Shown: positions 49,932 through 60,985, counted from the stretch's first letter. The stretch: 64,000 bases of DNA from Rhizobium phaseoli (GCF_010668805.1 NZ_WUFT01000010.1:186001-250000); one strand, 5' to 3'. Notes: generated from the sequence alone by a model not told the origin. Numbers and translations are program-made.

Positions 49932-49947
49932 ATAAAGATATCTTTAT
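49932..49947. promoter_or_regulatory. 16-bp perfect palindrome, likely operator of the ArsR-metF operon
   Basis: ATAAAGATATCTTTAT, fully symmetrical, 18 bases before the ATG. Its place over the start region and its AT-rich dyad form fit an ArsR-family operator for autoregulation. Confidence 0.7.
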
Positions 49948-50025
49948 GTGATTTGAAAGACGGTGACAAGCGGCAATTCGCGCTCTAGCGAAATTGCCTG
50001 CTCAAATTGCGACAGGCCAGACGTG

Positions 50026-50050
50026 AAAAAGCCCCGGCAAAACCGGGGCT
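50026..50050 (-). terminator. Terminator after ettA
   Basis: An 8-bp stem AGCCCCGG/CCGGGGCT (50030-50037, 50043-50050) is followed on the minus strand by a T-run (50026-50030), 24 bases past the ettA stop. Confidence 0.85.
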
Positions 50051-50074
50051 TCTCACTAACGAAAATGGCTGGGA

Positions 50075-51724
<1,650 letters not shown>

Positions 51725-51823
51725 GACTGCGCTGCTCCGGGCGGGAAACTTCGATCGTGCCGCTATGTAGGCGAAACAGCGCCTGCGGGCAACGCCGAAA
51801 CCCGGTTTACTCAGGATTTCCGG

Positions 51824-52564
51824 TCAAAAGCCCGCAGCATCGACGATGCCCTCGTCGCAGCCGAAGGAGGTTTTTCCCGCCCCCTGGATCAGATCGGCAA
51901 GCGCAGCACTTTTCGCCGACGCCGCCCCGGCGGCCTCCGAAAGCCCGATGGTCAACCCGCTGATCAGCTTGACATTGCCGGCCCGCCGGCAGCTCATCTT
52001 GACGCGCTCGCCGGCACCCGGCCCGAAGCTCTTGTCGAAAGCTGCCTTGATCGCCTCGGCCTTGACCGGCTTGCCGATATTGGCGGCGAAAAGGTCGCGC
52101 ACGGCCGACGTGTTGAGCGCGCCCAGGAGATGCACGCCGACGCCGAAATAATCTTCGGCGTTCATTTTCGTGCAGGTTCCGTGCTTTGTCCATTCATGCC
52201 GTTCCAGACCGGATTGCGTTCCGGGCATCGCCTTTGCCAGCGCCGTCTGCGTCTCGGCCGAAAGCGTGACCGCCGGCAAGGTGTTCCAGCTGCCGTCCTT
52301 GTCGGCGGCCTTCTGCTCGGCGCTGACGTCGCAATAATTCTGTCGCATCGGCCAGAGCCCGTGCAACGAGAAATTCGTCGCATCCGGGCGCTCGCCGGTC
52401 TGGCTCGCACATTCGGCCTTCTTCTGGTTCGTCTGGCAAAAAGCCGGCTGCCAGCTTGCCGAAAGTATAAAACGGGTGCGCCCGCCGGCCTCCTGCGCCA
52501 CGGCGGCGCCGGCAACAACCATCGACAAAGCGAACGACAAGGTACGCAACTGCATGCTGCTCAT
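51824..52564 (-). CDS. Secreted ribonuclease T2 family protein
   Basis: 246 residues. Signal peptide 1-23 (AAVA cleavage). Both catalytic segments are present: CAS-1 FSLHGLWP and CAS-2 RHEWTKHGTC, each with its active histidine, and paired cysteines. RNase T2 cuts RNA in the periplasm or outside the cell, likely for nucleotide scavenging. The ATG at 52564 has a G-run six bases upstream; longer in-frame starts lack a signal. A single gene downstream of nothing obvious. Confidence 0.93.
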   Translation of the reverse strand: MSSMQLRTLSFALSMVVAGAAVAQEAGGRTRFILSASWQPAFCQTNQKKAECASQTGERPDATNFSLHGLWPMRQNYCDVSAEQKAADKDGSWNTLPAVTLSAETQTALAKAMPGTQSGLERHEWTKHGTCTKMNAEDYFGVGVHLLGALNTSAVRDLFAANIGKPVKAEAIKAAFDKSFGPGAGERVKMSCRRAGNVKLISGLTIGLSEAAGAASAKSAALADLIQGAGKTSFGCDEGIVDAAGF

Positions 52565-52757
52565 TTCAACCCCCAAAAAAGAACAATACAGGAACAAATA
52601 AGCACGAAGATTAAAAGCTCGCAACCCTGAATCGCGACGCTGCTGCAATTTGTTACCCAATAAGCCGAAACCCATCTTGCATTTGCCGAGAGCACCGCAC
52701 CTTTTCAGGCGCATGCAGGACACTGCAGCACTTGGAATTGCTGCATGATTTCGCTCT

Positions 52758-52775
52758 TAAATCGGTTTCGATTTA
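52758..52775. repeat. Short intergenic palindrome
   Basis: TAAATCG (52758-52764) and CGATTTA (52769-52775) with loop GTTT. The core is like that at 1972-1989. It lies 49 bases before the hydrolase start, in the gap with the RNase T2 gene. Confidence 0.5.
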
Positions 52776-52823
52776 GGGAATTATACACCAGCGATCTGCT
52801 CTGTTACCGCAGGGAGGACCGAC

Positions 52824-53753
52824 ATGTTTTCTGAAACGCAAAGGCTCGCCGCGCCAGGGGCGTCGCTCGCCTATCACCATGCCGAGGCCGCTGGCCCGGC
52901 ACACGGCATCCTGTTGATATCGCACGGCCTCGCCGAACATTCGAAACGCTATCGCGCTTTTGCGGAGGCGATGGCGGCGCGCGGCTATCACGTCTATGCC
53001 CACGACCACCGCGGCCACGGCGAGACGACGGCACCCGACGCGCCGGTCGGCCGCTTTGCCCGACGGGACGGCGTCGAAAAGGTGATCGGCGACGTCATCG
53101 CCATGCGTGCCCATGCGGCCTTGCGCCATCCCGGCCTGCCGGTGATCCTCTTCGGCCATTCGATGGGCGGCCTCATCGCCCTCAACGCCGCGGTCACGGT
53201 GCCTGTCGATTTCGACGCCGTCGCTGTCTGGAATTCGAATTTCGCCGTCGGTCTTGCCGGGCGCGCCGCTCAGGCGATCCTGCTTGCCGAGCGCATGCTG
53301 AAGGGCTCAGACGTGCCGAGCGGCCTCCTGCCGAAACTCACCTTCGGCGCCTGGGGAAAGTCGATCCCGGGGTGCCGCACTGAGTTCGACTGGCTCTCGC
53401 GGCTTCCCGCCGAAGTCGACAAATATATTGCCGATCCGCTCTGCGGCTTCGATGCCTCGGTCTCGCTCTGGCTCGATCTCTTCGAACTGACGTTTCGCGC
53501 GCCGCAAAAGCCTCATCTGGACCGGCTGCCGCGCCACATGCCGATCCATCTGGTCGGCGGCGGCGAGGACCCGGCGACGGAGCGTGGAAAAGCCATCGTC
53601 TGGCTGTCAAACCATTTGAAAGCCCGGGGCTTCTCTCGTATCAGCACTGAGATATATCGGGACATGCGGCACGAAACGCTGAACGAGATCGGCGCAGATG
53701 CGGCAACCGCAGCCTTCGCGGATTGGTGCGACGAGGCCGTCGCAAAATCCTGA
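52824..53753 (+). CDS. Alpha/beta hydrolase, lysophospholipase/monoglyceride lipase type
   Basis: 309 residues, no signal peptide. The oxyanion HG is in LISHGLAEHSKRY, the nucleophile elbow is GHSMGG, the acid is likely in VGGGEDPAT, and the histidine is in RDMRHETLNE. The closest families are PldB lysophospholipases and monoacylglycerol lipases, acting on lipid acyl esters; the true substrate is unknown. AGGGAGG upstream. First of four co-directional genes; 17 bases before the next start. Confidence 0.87.
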   Translation: MFSETQRLAAPGASLAYHHAEAAGPAHGILLISHGLAEHSKRYRAFAEAMAARGYHVYAHDHRGHGETTAPDAPVGRFARRDGVEKVIGDVIAMRAHAALRHPGLPVILFGHSMGGLIALNAAVTVPVDFDAVAVWNSNFAVGLAGRAAQAILLAERMLKGSDVPSGLLPKLTFGAWGKSIPGCRTEFDWLSRLPAEVDKYIADPLCGFDASVSLWLDLFELTFRAPQKPHLDRLPRHMPIHLVGGGEDPATERGKAIVWLSNHLKARGFSRISTEIYRDMRHETLNEIGADAATAAFADWCDEAVAKS

Positions 53754-53770
53754 GCCGGAGAGATCCCATC

Positions 53771-54727
53771 ATGAGCAGCACCGCCGCCCGCCCCGTTTCC
53801 TCAGCCTCCGACGTGACCACGGGGCTTGCGCTGATGTTTCTTTCGGTAATGGTCTCACCGCTCATCGACATCTTCGCCAAGCTTGCCGTCGTCACGATCC
53901 CGTCTGCCGAGATCACCGCCGCCCGCTTTGCCCTACAGGCGCTCTGCATGCTGCCAATCGTCATATGGCGGCGCAGCTTCACCGACTTCTCCTGGCGCCA
54001 GAGCCTTTTCCATGCCATCCGCGGCGCGATCATCACGGTCTCGATGATCTCCTTCGTCACCACGCTGAAATATATGGCCGTCGCCGACGCGATTGCGATC
54101 TTCTTCGTCGAGCCGATCATGCTGACCATCCTCGGCGGTATTTTCCTCAAGGAAACGATCGGCTGGCGGCGATATACCGCCTGCGGCGTCGGCTTCCTCG
54201 GGGCAATGCTGATCATCCAGCCGAGTTTCAGCGAAGTCGGCTACGTCGCGCTCCTGCCCGTCCTCAGCGCACTCTGCATCGCGATCTTCGTACTGATGAC
54301 CCGCGTCCTCTCGCACCGGGAAGATCCCTGGGCGATGCAGTTCCAGATGGGCATCTGGGGCCTTATCTTCTGCGCCATCCTGCTTTTTGCAGGCGAAGGA
54401 AGCGGTTCCGATCTCTTCGACCCCGTCATGCCTGAAGGCCGCGCCTGGTTCTACCTCGCAGGCGTCGGCGCCATGGCCGCGATAGCGGGCATCTTCGGCG
54501 TCTATGCTTATCGCGCAGCGCCGGCATCGACGCTGGCGCCGCTGCAATATTTCGAGATCGTCTCGGCGACGATCTTCGCCTGGCTGGTTTTCGGCGACTT
54601 TCCGGATGCGGTCAAATGGCTCGGCATCATGATCATCATGGCGTCGGGCTTCTACATCCTCTGGCGCGAGCGCCGCTTTGCTTCAAAGCCTGTATCCGAT
54701 ACATCTGAGGCGACACTGGCGCCGTAG
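53771..54727 (+). CDS. EamA family (DMT) transporter
   Basis: 318 residues with ten membrane segments in two EamA repeats (ALMFLSVMVSPLIDIFAKLAVV and LLPVLSALCIAIFVLMTR). The family moves small metabolites; the substrate is unknown. The ATG at 53771 is used because the upstream in-frame codons overlap the hydrolase. It is placed between the hydrolase and a CoA-transferase gene with short gaps, which hints at uptake or efflux of a carboxylate used by the operon. Confidence 0.88.
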   Translation: MSSTAARPVSSASDVTTGLALMFLSVMVSPLIDIFAKLAVVTIPSAEITAARFALQALCMLPIVIWRRSFTDFSWRQSLFHAIRGAIITVSMISFVTTLKYMAVADAIAIFFVEPIMLTILGGIFLKETIGWRRYTACGVGFLGAMLIIQPSFSEVGYVALLPVLSALCIAIFVLMTRVLSHREDPWAMQFQMGIWGLIFCAILLFAGEGSGSDLFDPVMPEGRAWFYLAGVGAMAAIAGIFGVYAYRAAPASTLAPLQYFEIVSATIFAWLVFGDFPDAVKWLGIMIIMASGFYILWRERRFASKPVSDTSEATLAP

Positions 54728-54743
54728 AAACGGACGAGGAAAT

Positions 54744-55937
54744 ATGACGACGAAAAAGCCGCCGCTTGCCGGCATCCGGGTGATCGAGCTTGCCCGCGTG
54801 CTCGCCGGTCCCTGGGCGGGACAGATGCTCGCCGATCTCGGCGCCGACGTCATCAAGGTCGAAAACCCTGACGGCGGTGACGACACCCGCCAATGGGGGC
54901 CGCCCTTCGTCGAGGGCGCCGATGGCGAAAACCTCTCGGCCGCCTATTACCACGCCGCCAATCGCGGCAAGCGCTCCATTACTGCTGATCTGAAGAGCCC
55001 CGAAGGTCAGGATCTCGTCCGCCGCCTCGTCGCCACCGCCGATGTGGTGATCGAGAATTTCAAGCTCGGCGGCCTCGTCAAATACGGGCTCGATTACGAC
55101 AGCCTGCGCCAGGTGAACCCGAAACTCGTCTATTGCTCGATCACCGGCTTCGGCCAGACCGGCCCCTATGCCAGCCTCGCGGGCTATGATTACATCGTCC
55201 AGGGCATGTCAGGTTTCATGTCGATCACCGGCGAGCCGGACGGCCAGCCGATGAAGGCAGGCGTTGCCATCGCCGATATTTTCACCGGCATCTATGCCGT
55301 CTCGGCAATCGAGGCTGCCCTGATCCACGCGCTCAAGTCAGGCGACGGCCAGCTCGTCGACATGGCCCTGCTCGATGTGCAATCGGCCGTGCTCGCCAAT
55401 CAGAACATGAATTACCTCGTCTCCGGCAAGGCACCCACCCGCCTCGGCAATGCCCATCCGAATATCTCCCCCTATGAGGTCGTGCCGGCAGCAGACAGCT
55501 ATCTCATTCTGGCGGTCGGAAACGACGGCCAGTTCCGGCGCCTCTGCACCATCCTCGGCCTTGACGCCATCGCCGGCGACGAGGGGTTCGCCACCAACAA
55601 GGCCCGGGTCGCCAATCGCGGCGAGGTCCGGCGCCTCATCTCGACCGAGACCCTGAAATGGCGGAAGGCGGATCTGCTGAAGGCCTGCGAGGAGAATGCG
55701 GTTCCCGCCGGTCCGATCAACACGATCGACGAGATGTTTGCCGATCCGCAGGTACAGGCCCGCGGCCTGCGCGTTGACCTCGCGGATGCCGTGGGAACCG
55801 TGATCCCCGGAGTCAGGACGCCGGTGGTGCTGTCGGAAACGCCATTGTCTTACATCAGGCCGAGCCCGCGTCTCGGCGAACACAGCGAAGAAATTCTGGC
55901 GGAACTCGCCGAGCGCGAGAGGAAGGTATCGGCATGA
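54744..55937 (+). CDS. CaiB/BaiF family CoA-transferase (class III)
   Basis: 397 residues. Class III CoA-transferases pass CoA between carboxylic acids through an aspartyl thioester; the nucleophile position is D178 in GVAIADIFTG. Other family marks are IRVIELARVLAGPWAGQMLADL, YYHAANRGKRSI and YCSITGFGQTGPY. The substrate may be formate/oxalate, a dicarboxylate or an aryl acid. GAGGA upstream supports the ATG at 54744. Followed 13 bases later by a thiamine-diphosphate enzyme, a pair seen in oxalate degradation (frc-oxc); the specificity remains open. Confidence 0.9.
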   Translation: MTTKKPPLAGIRVIELARVLAGPWAGQMLADLGADVIKVENPDGGDDTRQWGPPFVEGADGENLSAAYYHAANRGKRSITADLKSPEGQDLVRRLVATADVVIENFKLGGLVKYGLDYDSLRQVNPKLVYCSITGFGQTGPYASLAGYDYIVQGMSGFMSITGEPDGQPMKAGVAIADIFTGIYAVSAIEAALIHALKSGDGQLVDMALLDVQSAVLANQNMNYLVSGKAPTRLGNAHPNISPYEVVPAADSYLILAVGNDGQFRRLCTILGLDAIAGDEGFATNKARVANRGEVRRLISTETLKWRKADLLKACEENAVPAGPINTIDEMFADPQVQARGLRVDLADAVGTVIPGVRTPVVLSETPLSYIRPSPRLGEHSEEILAELAERERKVSA

Positions 55938-55950
55938 AGAGGGCATTGTC

Positions 55951-57609
55951 ATGAAAAAGACGGGCGGGCAACTGATCGTCGAGGCGCTGAAGGCGAACGG
56001 CGTCAAGCGTCTCTCTTGCGTGCCCGGTGAGAGTTTTCTCGCCGTTCTCGACGCCCTGCGCGACAGCGAGATCGACGTCGTCGTCTGCCGCCAGGAGGGC
56101 GGAGCGGCGATGATGGCGGATTGCTGGGGCAGGCTGACCGGCGAACCCGGCATCTGCATGGTGACCCGCGGCCCCGGCGCCACCAACGCCTCTGCCGGCC
56201 TGCATATCGCCAAACAGGATTCGATCCCGATGATCCTCTTCATCGGCCAGGTGCAGCGAGAAGCCCGCGAGCGCGAGGCCTTCCAGGAGGTCGAATTCCG
56301 CCGCGCCTTCACCGAATTCGCCAAATGGGTGGGCGAGATCGACGATGCCGCCCGCATTCCCGAGTTCGTCACCCGCGCCTTTGCGGTTGCAACCTCGGGC
56401 CGGCCCGGCCCTGTCGTGCTGACGCTGCCGGAGGACATGCTGCGCGACGAGGTCGAGGCACCCCGCGCCAAGCACTATGTCAGCGTCGAGGCGCATCCCG
56501 GCCGCAGCCAGATCGACGATCTCTATGTGAGACTGCTGAAGGCCGAACGGCCGATGGTGATCCTTGGCGGCACGCGCTGGGATGCCGACGCCGTCGCCGA
56601 CTTTGCAAGCTTCGCCGAGCGTTTCCAACTGCCGGTCGGCTGCTCCTTCCGCCGGCAGATGCTGTTCGATCATCTTCATCCCTGCTATGCCGGCGATGTC
56701 GGCATCGGCATCAATCCGGCGCTGGCCAAGGAGATCAAGGAGAGCGACCTGCTTATCCTGCTCGGCGCCCGCATGTCGGAAATGCCGTCTTCGTCCTATA
56801 CGCTGATCGATATCCCCTACCCCCAGCAATCGCTGGTGCACATCCATCCTGACGCATCCGAACTTGGCCGTATCTATCGCCCGGATCTTGCCATATGCGC
56901 GGCGCCCGCCGATTTCCTCGCAACGCTCGCCGATCTGGAAGCGCCGGCCGAGCCGCACTGGGCCGAGCGCACGAGGCGTATGCATCAGGCCTATCTTTCC
57001 TGGTCGAAGCCGCCAGCGACAGGTCCTGGCCCGGTTCATATGGGGCCGATCATGGAGTGGCTGGAGGCCAATACCGGGCCGGAAACGATCTTCACCAATG
57101 GCGCCGGCAACTATGCCACCTGGGTGCACCGTTTCCATCGTTTTCGCCGCTTCAACACCCAAGCCGCCCCCACCTCCGGCTCGATGGGTTACGGTCTGCC
57201 GGCCGCCGTCGCTGCCAAGCGGCTCTTTCCCGAGCGAGAGGTCATCTGCTTTGCCGGCGACGGCTGTTTCCTGATGCACGGCCAGGAATTCGCCACCGCC
57301 ATCCGCTACGGCTTGGCGATCATCGCGGTCGTCGTCAACAACGGTATCTACGGCACGATCCGCATGCATCAGGAGCGCGAGTATCCCGGCCGCGTCAGCA
57401 GCACCGACCTGACCAATCCCGACTTCGCAGCCCTTGCCCGCGCCTATGGCGGGCACGGCGAGACGGTAGAGCAAACGGCGGAATTCGGCCCAGCCTTCGA
57501 GCGGGCGCGCGCCAGCGGCAAGCCGGCGATCATCGAGATCAAACTCGATCCCGAGGCGATCACGCCGACGCGCACACTCTCGGAAATCGCACAAACAAAA
57601 AGCCGGTAG
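55951..57609 (+). CDS. Thiamine diphosphate-dependent enzyme (acetolactate synthase / oxalyl-CoA decarboxylase superfamily)
   Basis: 552 residues with three domains: PYR (E49 in CRQEGGAAM activates ThDP), a central domain, and the PP domain. The ThDP motif GDG at 436-438 is followed by N463-N464 (VVVNNGIYG). ATP or FAD dependence cannot be seen. Family members are acetolactate synthases, benzoylformate decarboxylases and oxalyl-CoA decarboxylase. A lysine or arginine set for CoA binding is not evident, so oxalyl-CoA is only one option. A terminator overlaps its stop. Operon with the CoA-transferase. Confidence 0.87.
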   Translation: MKKTGGQLIVEALKANGVKRLSCVPGESFLAVLDALRDSEIDVVVCRQEGGAAMMADCWGRLTGEPGICMVTRGPGATNASAGLHIAKQDSIPMILFIGQVQREAREREAFQEVEFRRAFTEFAKWVGEIDDAARIPEFVTRAFAVATSGRPGPVVLTLPEDMLRDEVEAPRAKHYVSVEAHPGRSQIDDLYVRLLKAERPMVILGGTRWDADAVADFASFAERFQLPVGCSFRRQMLFDHLHPCYAGDVGIGINPALAKEIKESDLLILLGARMSEMPSSSYTLIDIPYPQQSLVHIHPDASELGRIYRPDLAICAAPADFLATLADLEAPAEPHWAERTRRMHQAYLSWSKPPATGPGPVHMGPIMEWLEANTGPETIFTNGAGNYATWVHRFHRFRRFNTQAAPTSGSMGYGLPAAVAAKRLFPEREVICFAGDGCFLMHGQEFATAIRYGLAIIAVVVNNGIYGTIRMHQEREYPGRVSSTDLTNPDFAALARAYGGHGETVEQTAEFGPAFERARASGKPAIIEIKLDPEAITPTRTLSEIAQTKSR

Positions 57610-57626
57610 GTCTCCCCACCGGCTTT
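57597..57626. terminator. Bidirectional terminator between the ThDP enzyme and ridA
   Basis: A stem AGCCGGT/ACCGGCT (57601-57607, 57618-57624) has A-runs and T-runs outside. The left arm overlaps the stop codon of the plus-strand gene, so it serves the two convergent genes. Confidence 0.75.
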
Positions 57627-57648
57627 CACGCACAATCCCGCGGTGACC

Positions 57649-57993
57649 TCAGTCGATCGCGGCCGTAACGATGAACTCGACCTTGTATTTCGGCGCAGCG
57701 AGCTTGGCTTCGCTGGTCGCGCGGGCCGGCGGATTGGCCGGATCGATCCAGCCTTGCCAGACTGCGTTCATCTCGGCGAAATCGGCGATGTCGGAGAGAT
57801 AAATGATCGTCTGCAGGATCTTCGACTTGTTGCTGCCGGCCTCAGCCAGCAGGCGGTCGACTTCGGAAAGCGAAGACTTGCACTGATCGGTGACGCTTTC
57901 GCCCTCACCGACCTGGCCTGCGAGATAGACAGTGTTGCCGTGAATGACGGCGCCGCTCATGCGCGCGCCGACGTCGATACGCTTAATGCTCAT
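57649..57993 (-). CDS. RidA family enamine/imine deaminase
   Basis: 114 residues, a single YjgF/YER057c/UK114 domain. RidA trimers hydrolyse reactive enamines made by PLP enzymes. Family marks include VIHGNTVYLAGQVGEG and the C-terminal KYKVEFIVTA; the usual RidA arginine (R105 in E. coli) is not found in the standard place, so a broader subfamily is likely. Of two ATGs (57996, 57993), the second is better spaced from AGGAG. Confidence 0.88.
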   Translation of the reverse strand: MSIKRIDVGARMSGAVIHGNTVYLAGQVGEGESVTDQCKSSLSEVDRLLAEAGSNKSKILQTIIYLSDIADFAEMNAVWQGWIDPANPPARATSEAKLAAPKYKVEFIVTAAID

Positions 57994-58078
57994 CATAGTC
58001 TCCTGAGTGATCGAAGGTGGCGGCGCTGCGCTGCAGCGCCGGAGAATCCGGCACCCTGAACGGGCTCAGCTAACGGGG

Positions 58079-58417
58079 CTAGCCACGGATATGGTGGGTC
58101 TTCTGGTAGATCGCCGTCGAGCGTGCGCCGGAGCGGCAGTAACCGAGCATCGGCCGCGGGAATTCGTCGAGCGCGTCGACCATGCCCTGCACCGCTTCCT
58201 CGGTCACGCCCATCGGTCCAACCGGCACATGGGCTATATCGAGGCCAAGCTCTTTGGCGCGCGCCTCGATGACCGAGAACGACGTCTGGTCGGGGCTCTC
58301 ATGGTCGGGGCGGTGGCAGACGATCGATTTGAACCCCAGCGCCTTGATCTCGTCGAGCTCTTCAAGCGTGATCTGGCCCGAAACCGAATATTCATCGTCG
58401 ATCTGGCGAATATCCAT
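58079..58417 (-). CDS. Rhodanese-like DUF442/TIGR01244 protein
   Basis: 112 residues. The phosphatase/sulfurtransferase-like fold has the active loop C94-RSGARS (GYCRSGARSTAI), as in rhodaneses. Known relatives are fused to beta-lactamase-like persulfide enzymes (Blh), acting in sulfide handling or biofilm control. Here it stands alone. The start MDIRQIDDEYSVSGQ is typical. No neighbour is a sulfide enzyme. Confidence 0.82.
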   Translation of the reverse strand: MDIRQIDDEYSVSGQITLEELDEIKALGFKSIVCHRPDHESPDQTSFSVIEARAKELGLDIAHVPVGPMGVTEEAVQGMVDALDEFPRPMLGYCRSGARSTAIYQKTHHIRG

Positions 58418-58488
58418 CGTCTTGTCTCCTCAAAATCGTGGGCTGAAGGTCTACGACGGGAGGCCCGCGAGCGTCAACAACACTTCGC

Positions 58489-59328
58489 TCAGAGGAAGGC
58501 GAAGGTCAGTGCATAACTGCGGCTCTCGCCGGGTGCCAGCATGTTGAATTCACCGGCCGCCTCGAGTTCGTCGCGGGACACCCAGCGATGCGAGACCGGT
58601 TCGATGCCGATGATATGGGCCGGCGCCTGCTGGTTCCGCCACACCTGTAGATGGGGCAGCGTATCGGCGCGGAAGCGCACACGGAGCGTCCTGCCGCCGA
58701 CCGCGGCAATGGGTCCAAGCCGGATCTCCGCGAAGCCTTCCTCCGTCGGCGGCGCCGGAACGCAGAAGATGCCGCCCGGCTCCTCACCGAATGTCCAGGG
58801 AAAACCGCCATTCTCCAGCATCCGGCCTTCAAGCAGCGTGCCCCCGTCCAGCCATTTGCCGCCGGTATTCATGTGATACATCAGGAAGGTCGGCACCGTG
58901 CGATCACTCGTATTGACGACCCGATCCTCAAGCTGCACCTCGCCGGTCGCCCCATCGATCCGCCACAGCCGCTCGATGCGCTGCGGCAGCCCCTCGACGG
59001 TGGTGATGTCGATATCGGCGCGGCATTCGGCATTGCCGTTTTCGTATTTCGTCCACAGCACCTTGGCCGCATGGCCGGAGGCCGATCCGTGCAACGGATA
59101 GACCTTGCCGTCGGAACGGCCGCCGATCGGCTGGCGATGGCGGATATGGTCCGGCCCGCAGGTGAACAGGAAACCTTCGAGCGAGTGGTCGATTCGCGGA
59201 TCGCCGTCGTCGGGAATGGCGCGCTTCGGCGCGATATCGACACCTTCGACGGTGCAGCCGCCGATATCCAGCACCGATGTTTCATCAAGCATCAGGCGCG
59301 GCCCGCTTGCAGCGGCAAATTCGATCAT
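58489..59328 (-). CDS. Aldose 1-epimerase-like protein (DUF4432)
   Basis: 279 residues, cytoplasmic. The galactose mutarotase-like beta-sandwich is suggested by LHGSASGHAAKVLW, PTFLMYHMNTGG and IIGIEPVSH. DUF4432 members lie close to aldose 1-epimerases, and probably bind sugars, but the usual catalytic His/Glu pair is not certain here. H and E in the last motif (IGIEPVSHRW) are candidates. The gene is alone on the minus strand, 71 bases past the rhodanese-like gene start. Confidence 0.8.
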   Translation of the reverse strand: MIEFAAASGPRLMLDETSVLDIGGCTVEGVDIAPKRAIPDDGDPRIDHSLEGFLFTCGPDHIRHRQPIGGRSDGKVYPLHGSASGHAAKVLWTKYENGNAECRADIDITTVEGLPQRIERLWRIDGATGEVQLEDRVVNTSDRTVPTFLMYHMNTGGKWLDGGTLLEGRMLENGGFPWTFGEEPGGIFCVPAPPTEEGFAEIRLGPIAAVGGRTLRVRFRADTLPHLQVWRNQQAPAHIIGIEPVSHRWVSRDELEAAGEFNMLAPGESRSYALTFAFL

Positions 59329-59584
59329 CGCAGTCTCCTCGGGGGCTTATCGGCCGGCATAGCGTTAGATTTTGCGCCGTCTTTCGTCAATCGAACCCTT
59401 TTCCTCTCTTGCGCTTTTGCCGCAACCATGGATTTTGCGGAACTGACACGGAGACGCAAACGTTTATGAGTAAAAGGAAATCTTAGTGATTTTCATATTT
59501 TGTTCAGCACGGTTTCATAAATTCCACACTAGCGTCAAAATTCGCAGGTGTGTGTCTGCCAGTCACAGTTCCGAGGTATGAGAC

Positions 59585-60985
59585 GTGAATCGCTTTTTGA
59601 AGTCGGCATTTTCGCTTGCGGCCGTGCTGGCAGCCATTGCGGCTGCAGCACCGGAGGCGGGCGCACAGCAGTTCCGTGATCGCCGGCAGAGCGATGTCGT
59701 GCTGGTCACGCCGAACGGCGAAATTCTCGACTATGTCCCGCGCGGCTATATCTATGCCCGCGACCGCAGCGGCAATCGCGTGCTGCTCGATGACTACGGC
59801 AACATCGTCGCCACCGAGATGCGCGCCCGCGGCTACTATCCGCCACGGCCCGGTCCGCGCGAGGTCTATACCGATCAGAACGGCAACGATCCCTATTACG
59901 CCGACGACAACGCCTCTGGCGATACGCGTTATTCCGAGCGCGGTGCAGTCACCGGCGGTATTCCGCGCGATGCGGCGATCGAACGCCGGCCGCTCGACGG
60001 TCAACCCTATCCCGATGACAACAGCATCGGCAATCCGCAGTCCGGCGACGATTATGCCTCGATCGATCCCGACCAGCAGCTCCCGCCCGCCGATGCGCCC
60101 AGGGCCGCGCCGGATGAGCCCGTCATCACGCTGAAGAACAAGTCGAAGCCCGAGATCGTCGCGCTGCAGGTCTTCCTCGATCGCGCCGGCATCTCCCCCG
60201 GCGTCATTGACGGCCATATGGGCTCGAACGTCACCAAGTCGGTCTATGCCTATGACCAGATGACCGGCTCCAAACTCGACCCGAACGACACCGACGCCAT
60301 TCTTGAAGAGCTGCGCATGAACGGCGGCCTGCCGGTCGTCAGCTACACGATCACGCCGGCCGATGCCGCCGGCCCTTACGTCGCCGAGATCCCGGAAGAC
60401 TATTCGCATAAGGCGCTGCTGCCGTCGCTCGCCTTTACCTCGACCACCGAAATGCTGGCCGAGCGCTTCCACATGGATGAGGCTTTCCTCAAGGAGATGA
60501 ACCCCGGCGCCGATTTCAGCCTTGCCGGCACCGTCATCAAGGTCGTCAATCCGGGCGAGCCGAAGAGCGGCGAAGTTGCCCGCATCATCGCCGACAAGGG
60601 CCGCAAGCAGGTCTTCGCCTATGACGGCGCCGGCAATCTCATTGCCGCTTATCCGGCATCGATCGGCTCCACCGACACACCCTCGCCGTCGGGCACCGTG
60701 ACGGTCGAGCGCGTCGCGTTCAATCCCGGCTATACCTACAATCCGAAGATCAATTTCCAGCAGGGCGCCAACGACAAGATCCTCAACATTCCGCCGGGCC
60801 CGAACGGCCCCGTCGGCACCGTCTGGATGGCGCTCTCCAAGCCGACCTACGGCATTCACGGCACGCCCGAGCCTTCCAAGATCGGCCGCACCCAGAGCCA
60901 CGGCTGCATCCGCCTGACCAATTGGGACGCGACCGAGCTTGCCAAGATGGTCAAGCCGGGCGTGACGGTCGAATTCGTCGACTGA
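59585..60985 (+). CDS. L,D-transpeptidase with peptidoglycan-binding domain
   Basis: 466 residues. Signal peptide 1-27, an acidic Pro/Asp-rich region (about 75-180), a peptidoglycan-binding domain (VALQVFLDRAGISPGVIDG, about 190-220), and the YkuD domain (about 325-466). The catalytic cysteine is C441 in S-H-G-C-I-R-L with H439 and a YGIHGTPEPSKIG stretch before. L,D-transpeptidases form 3-3 cross-links or attach outer-membrane proteins. A single gene with its own terminator. The ATG at 59585 fits the signal peptide. Confidence 0.95.
   Translation: MNRFLKSAFSLAAVLAAIAAAAPEAGAQQFRDRRQSDVVLVTPNGEILDYVPRGYIYARDRSGNRVLLDDYGNIVATEMRARGYYPPRPGPREVYTDQNGNDPYYADDNASGDTRYSERGAVTGGIPRDAAIERRPLDGQPYPDDNSIGNPQSGDDYASIDPDQQLPPADAPRAAPDEPVITLKNKSKPEIVALQVFLDRAGISPGVIDGHMGSNVTKSVYAYDQMTGSKLDPNDTDAILEELRMNGGLPVVSYTITPADAAGPYVAEIPEDYSHKALLPSLAFTSTTEMLAERFHMDEAFLKEMNPGADFSLAGTVIKVVNPGEPKSGEVARIIADKGRKQVFAYDGAGNLIAAYPASIGSTDTPSPSGTVTVERVAFNPGYTYNPKINFQQGANDKILNIPPGPNGPVGTVWMALSKPTYGIHGTPEPSKIGRTQSHGCIRLTNWDATELAKMVKPGVTVEFVD

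Noticed and set aside
49932..49947. Palindrome considered as a terminator
   Set aside because: AT-rich, upstream of a start codon and without a T-run; an operator is far more likely.
55855..57633. 592-codon minus-strand open frame opposite the ThDP enzyme
   Set aside because: The plus-strand gene has intact ThDP motifs; the antisense frame is a shadow.
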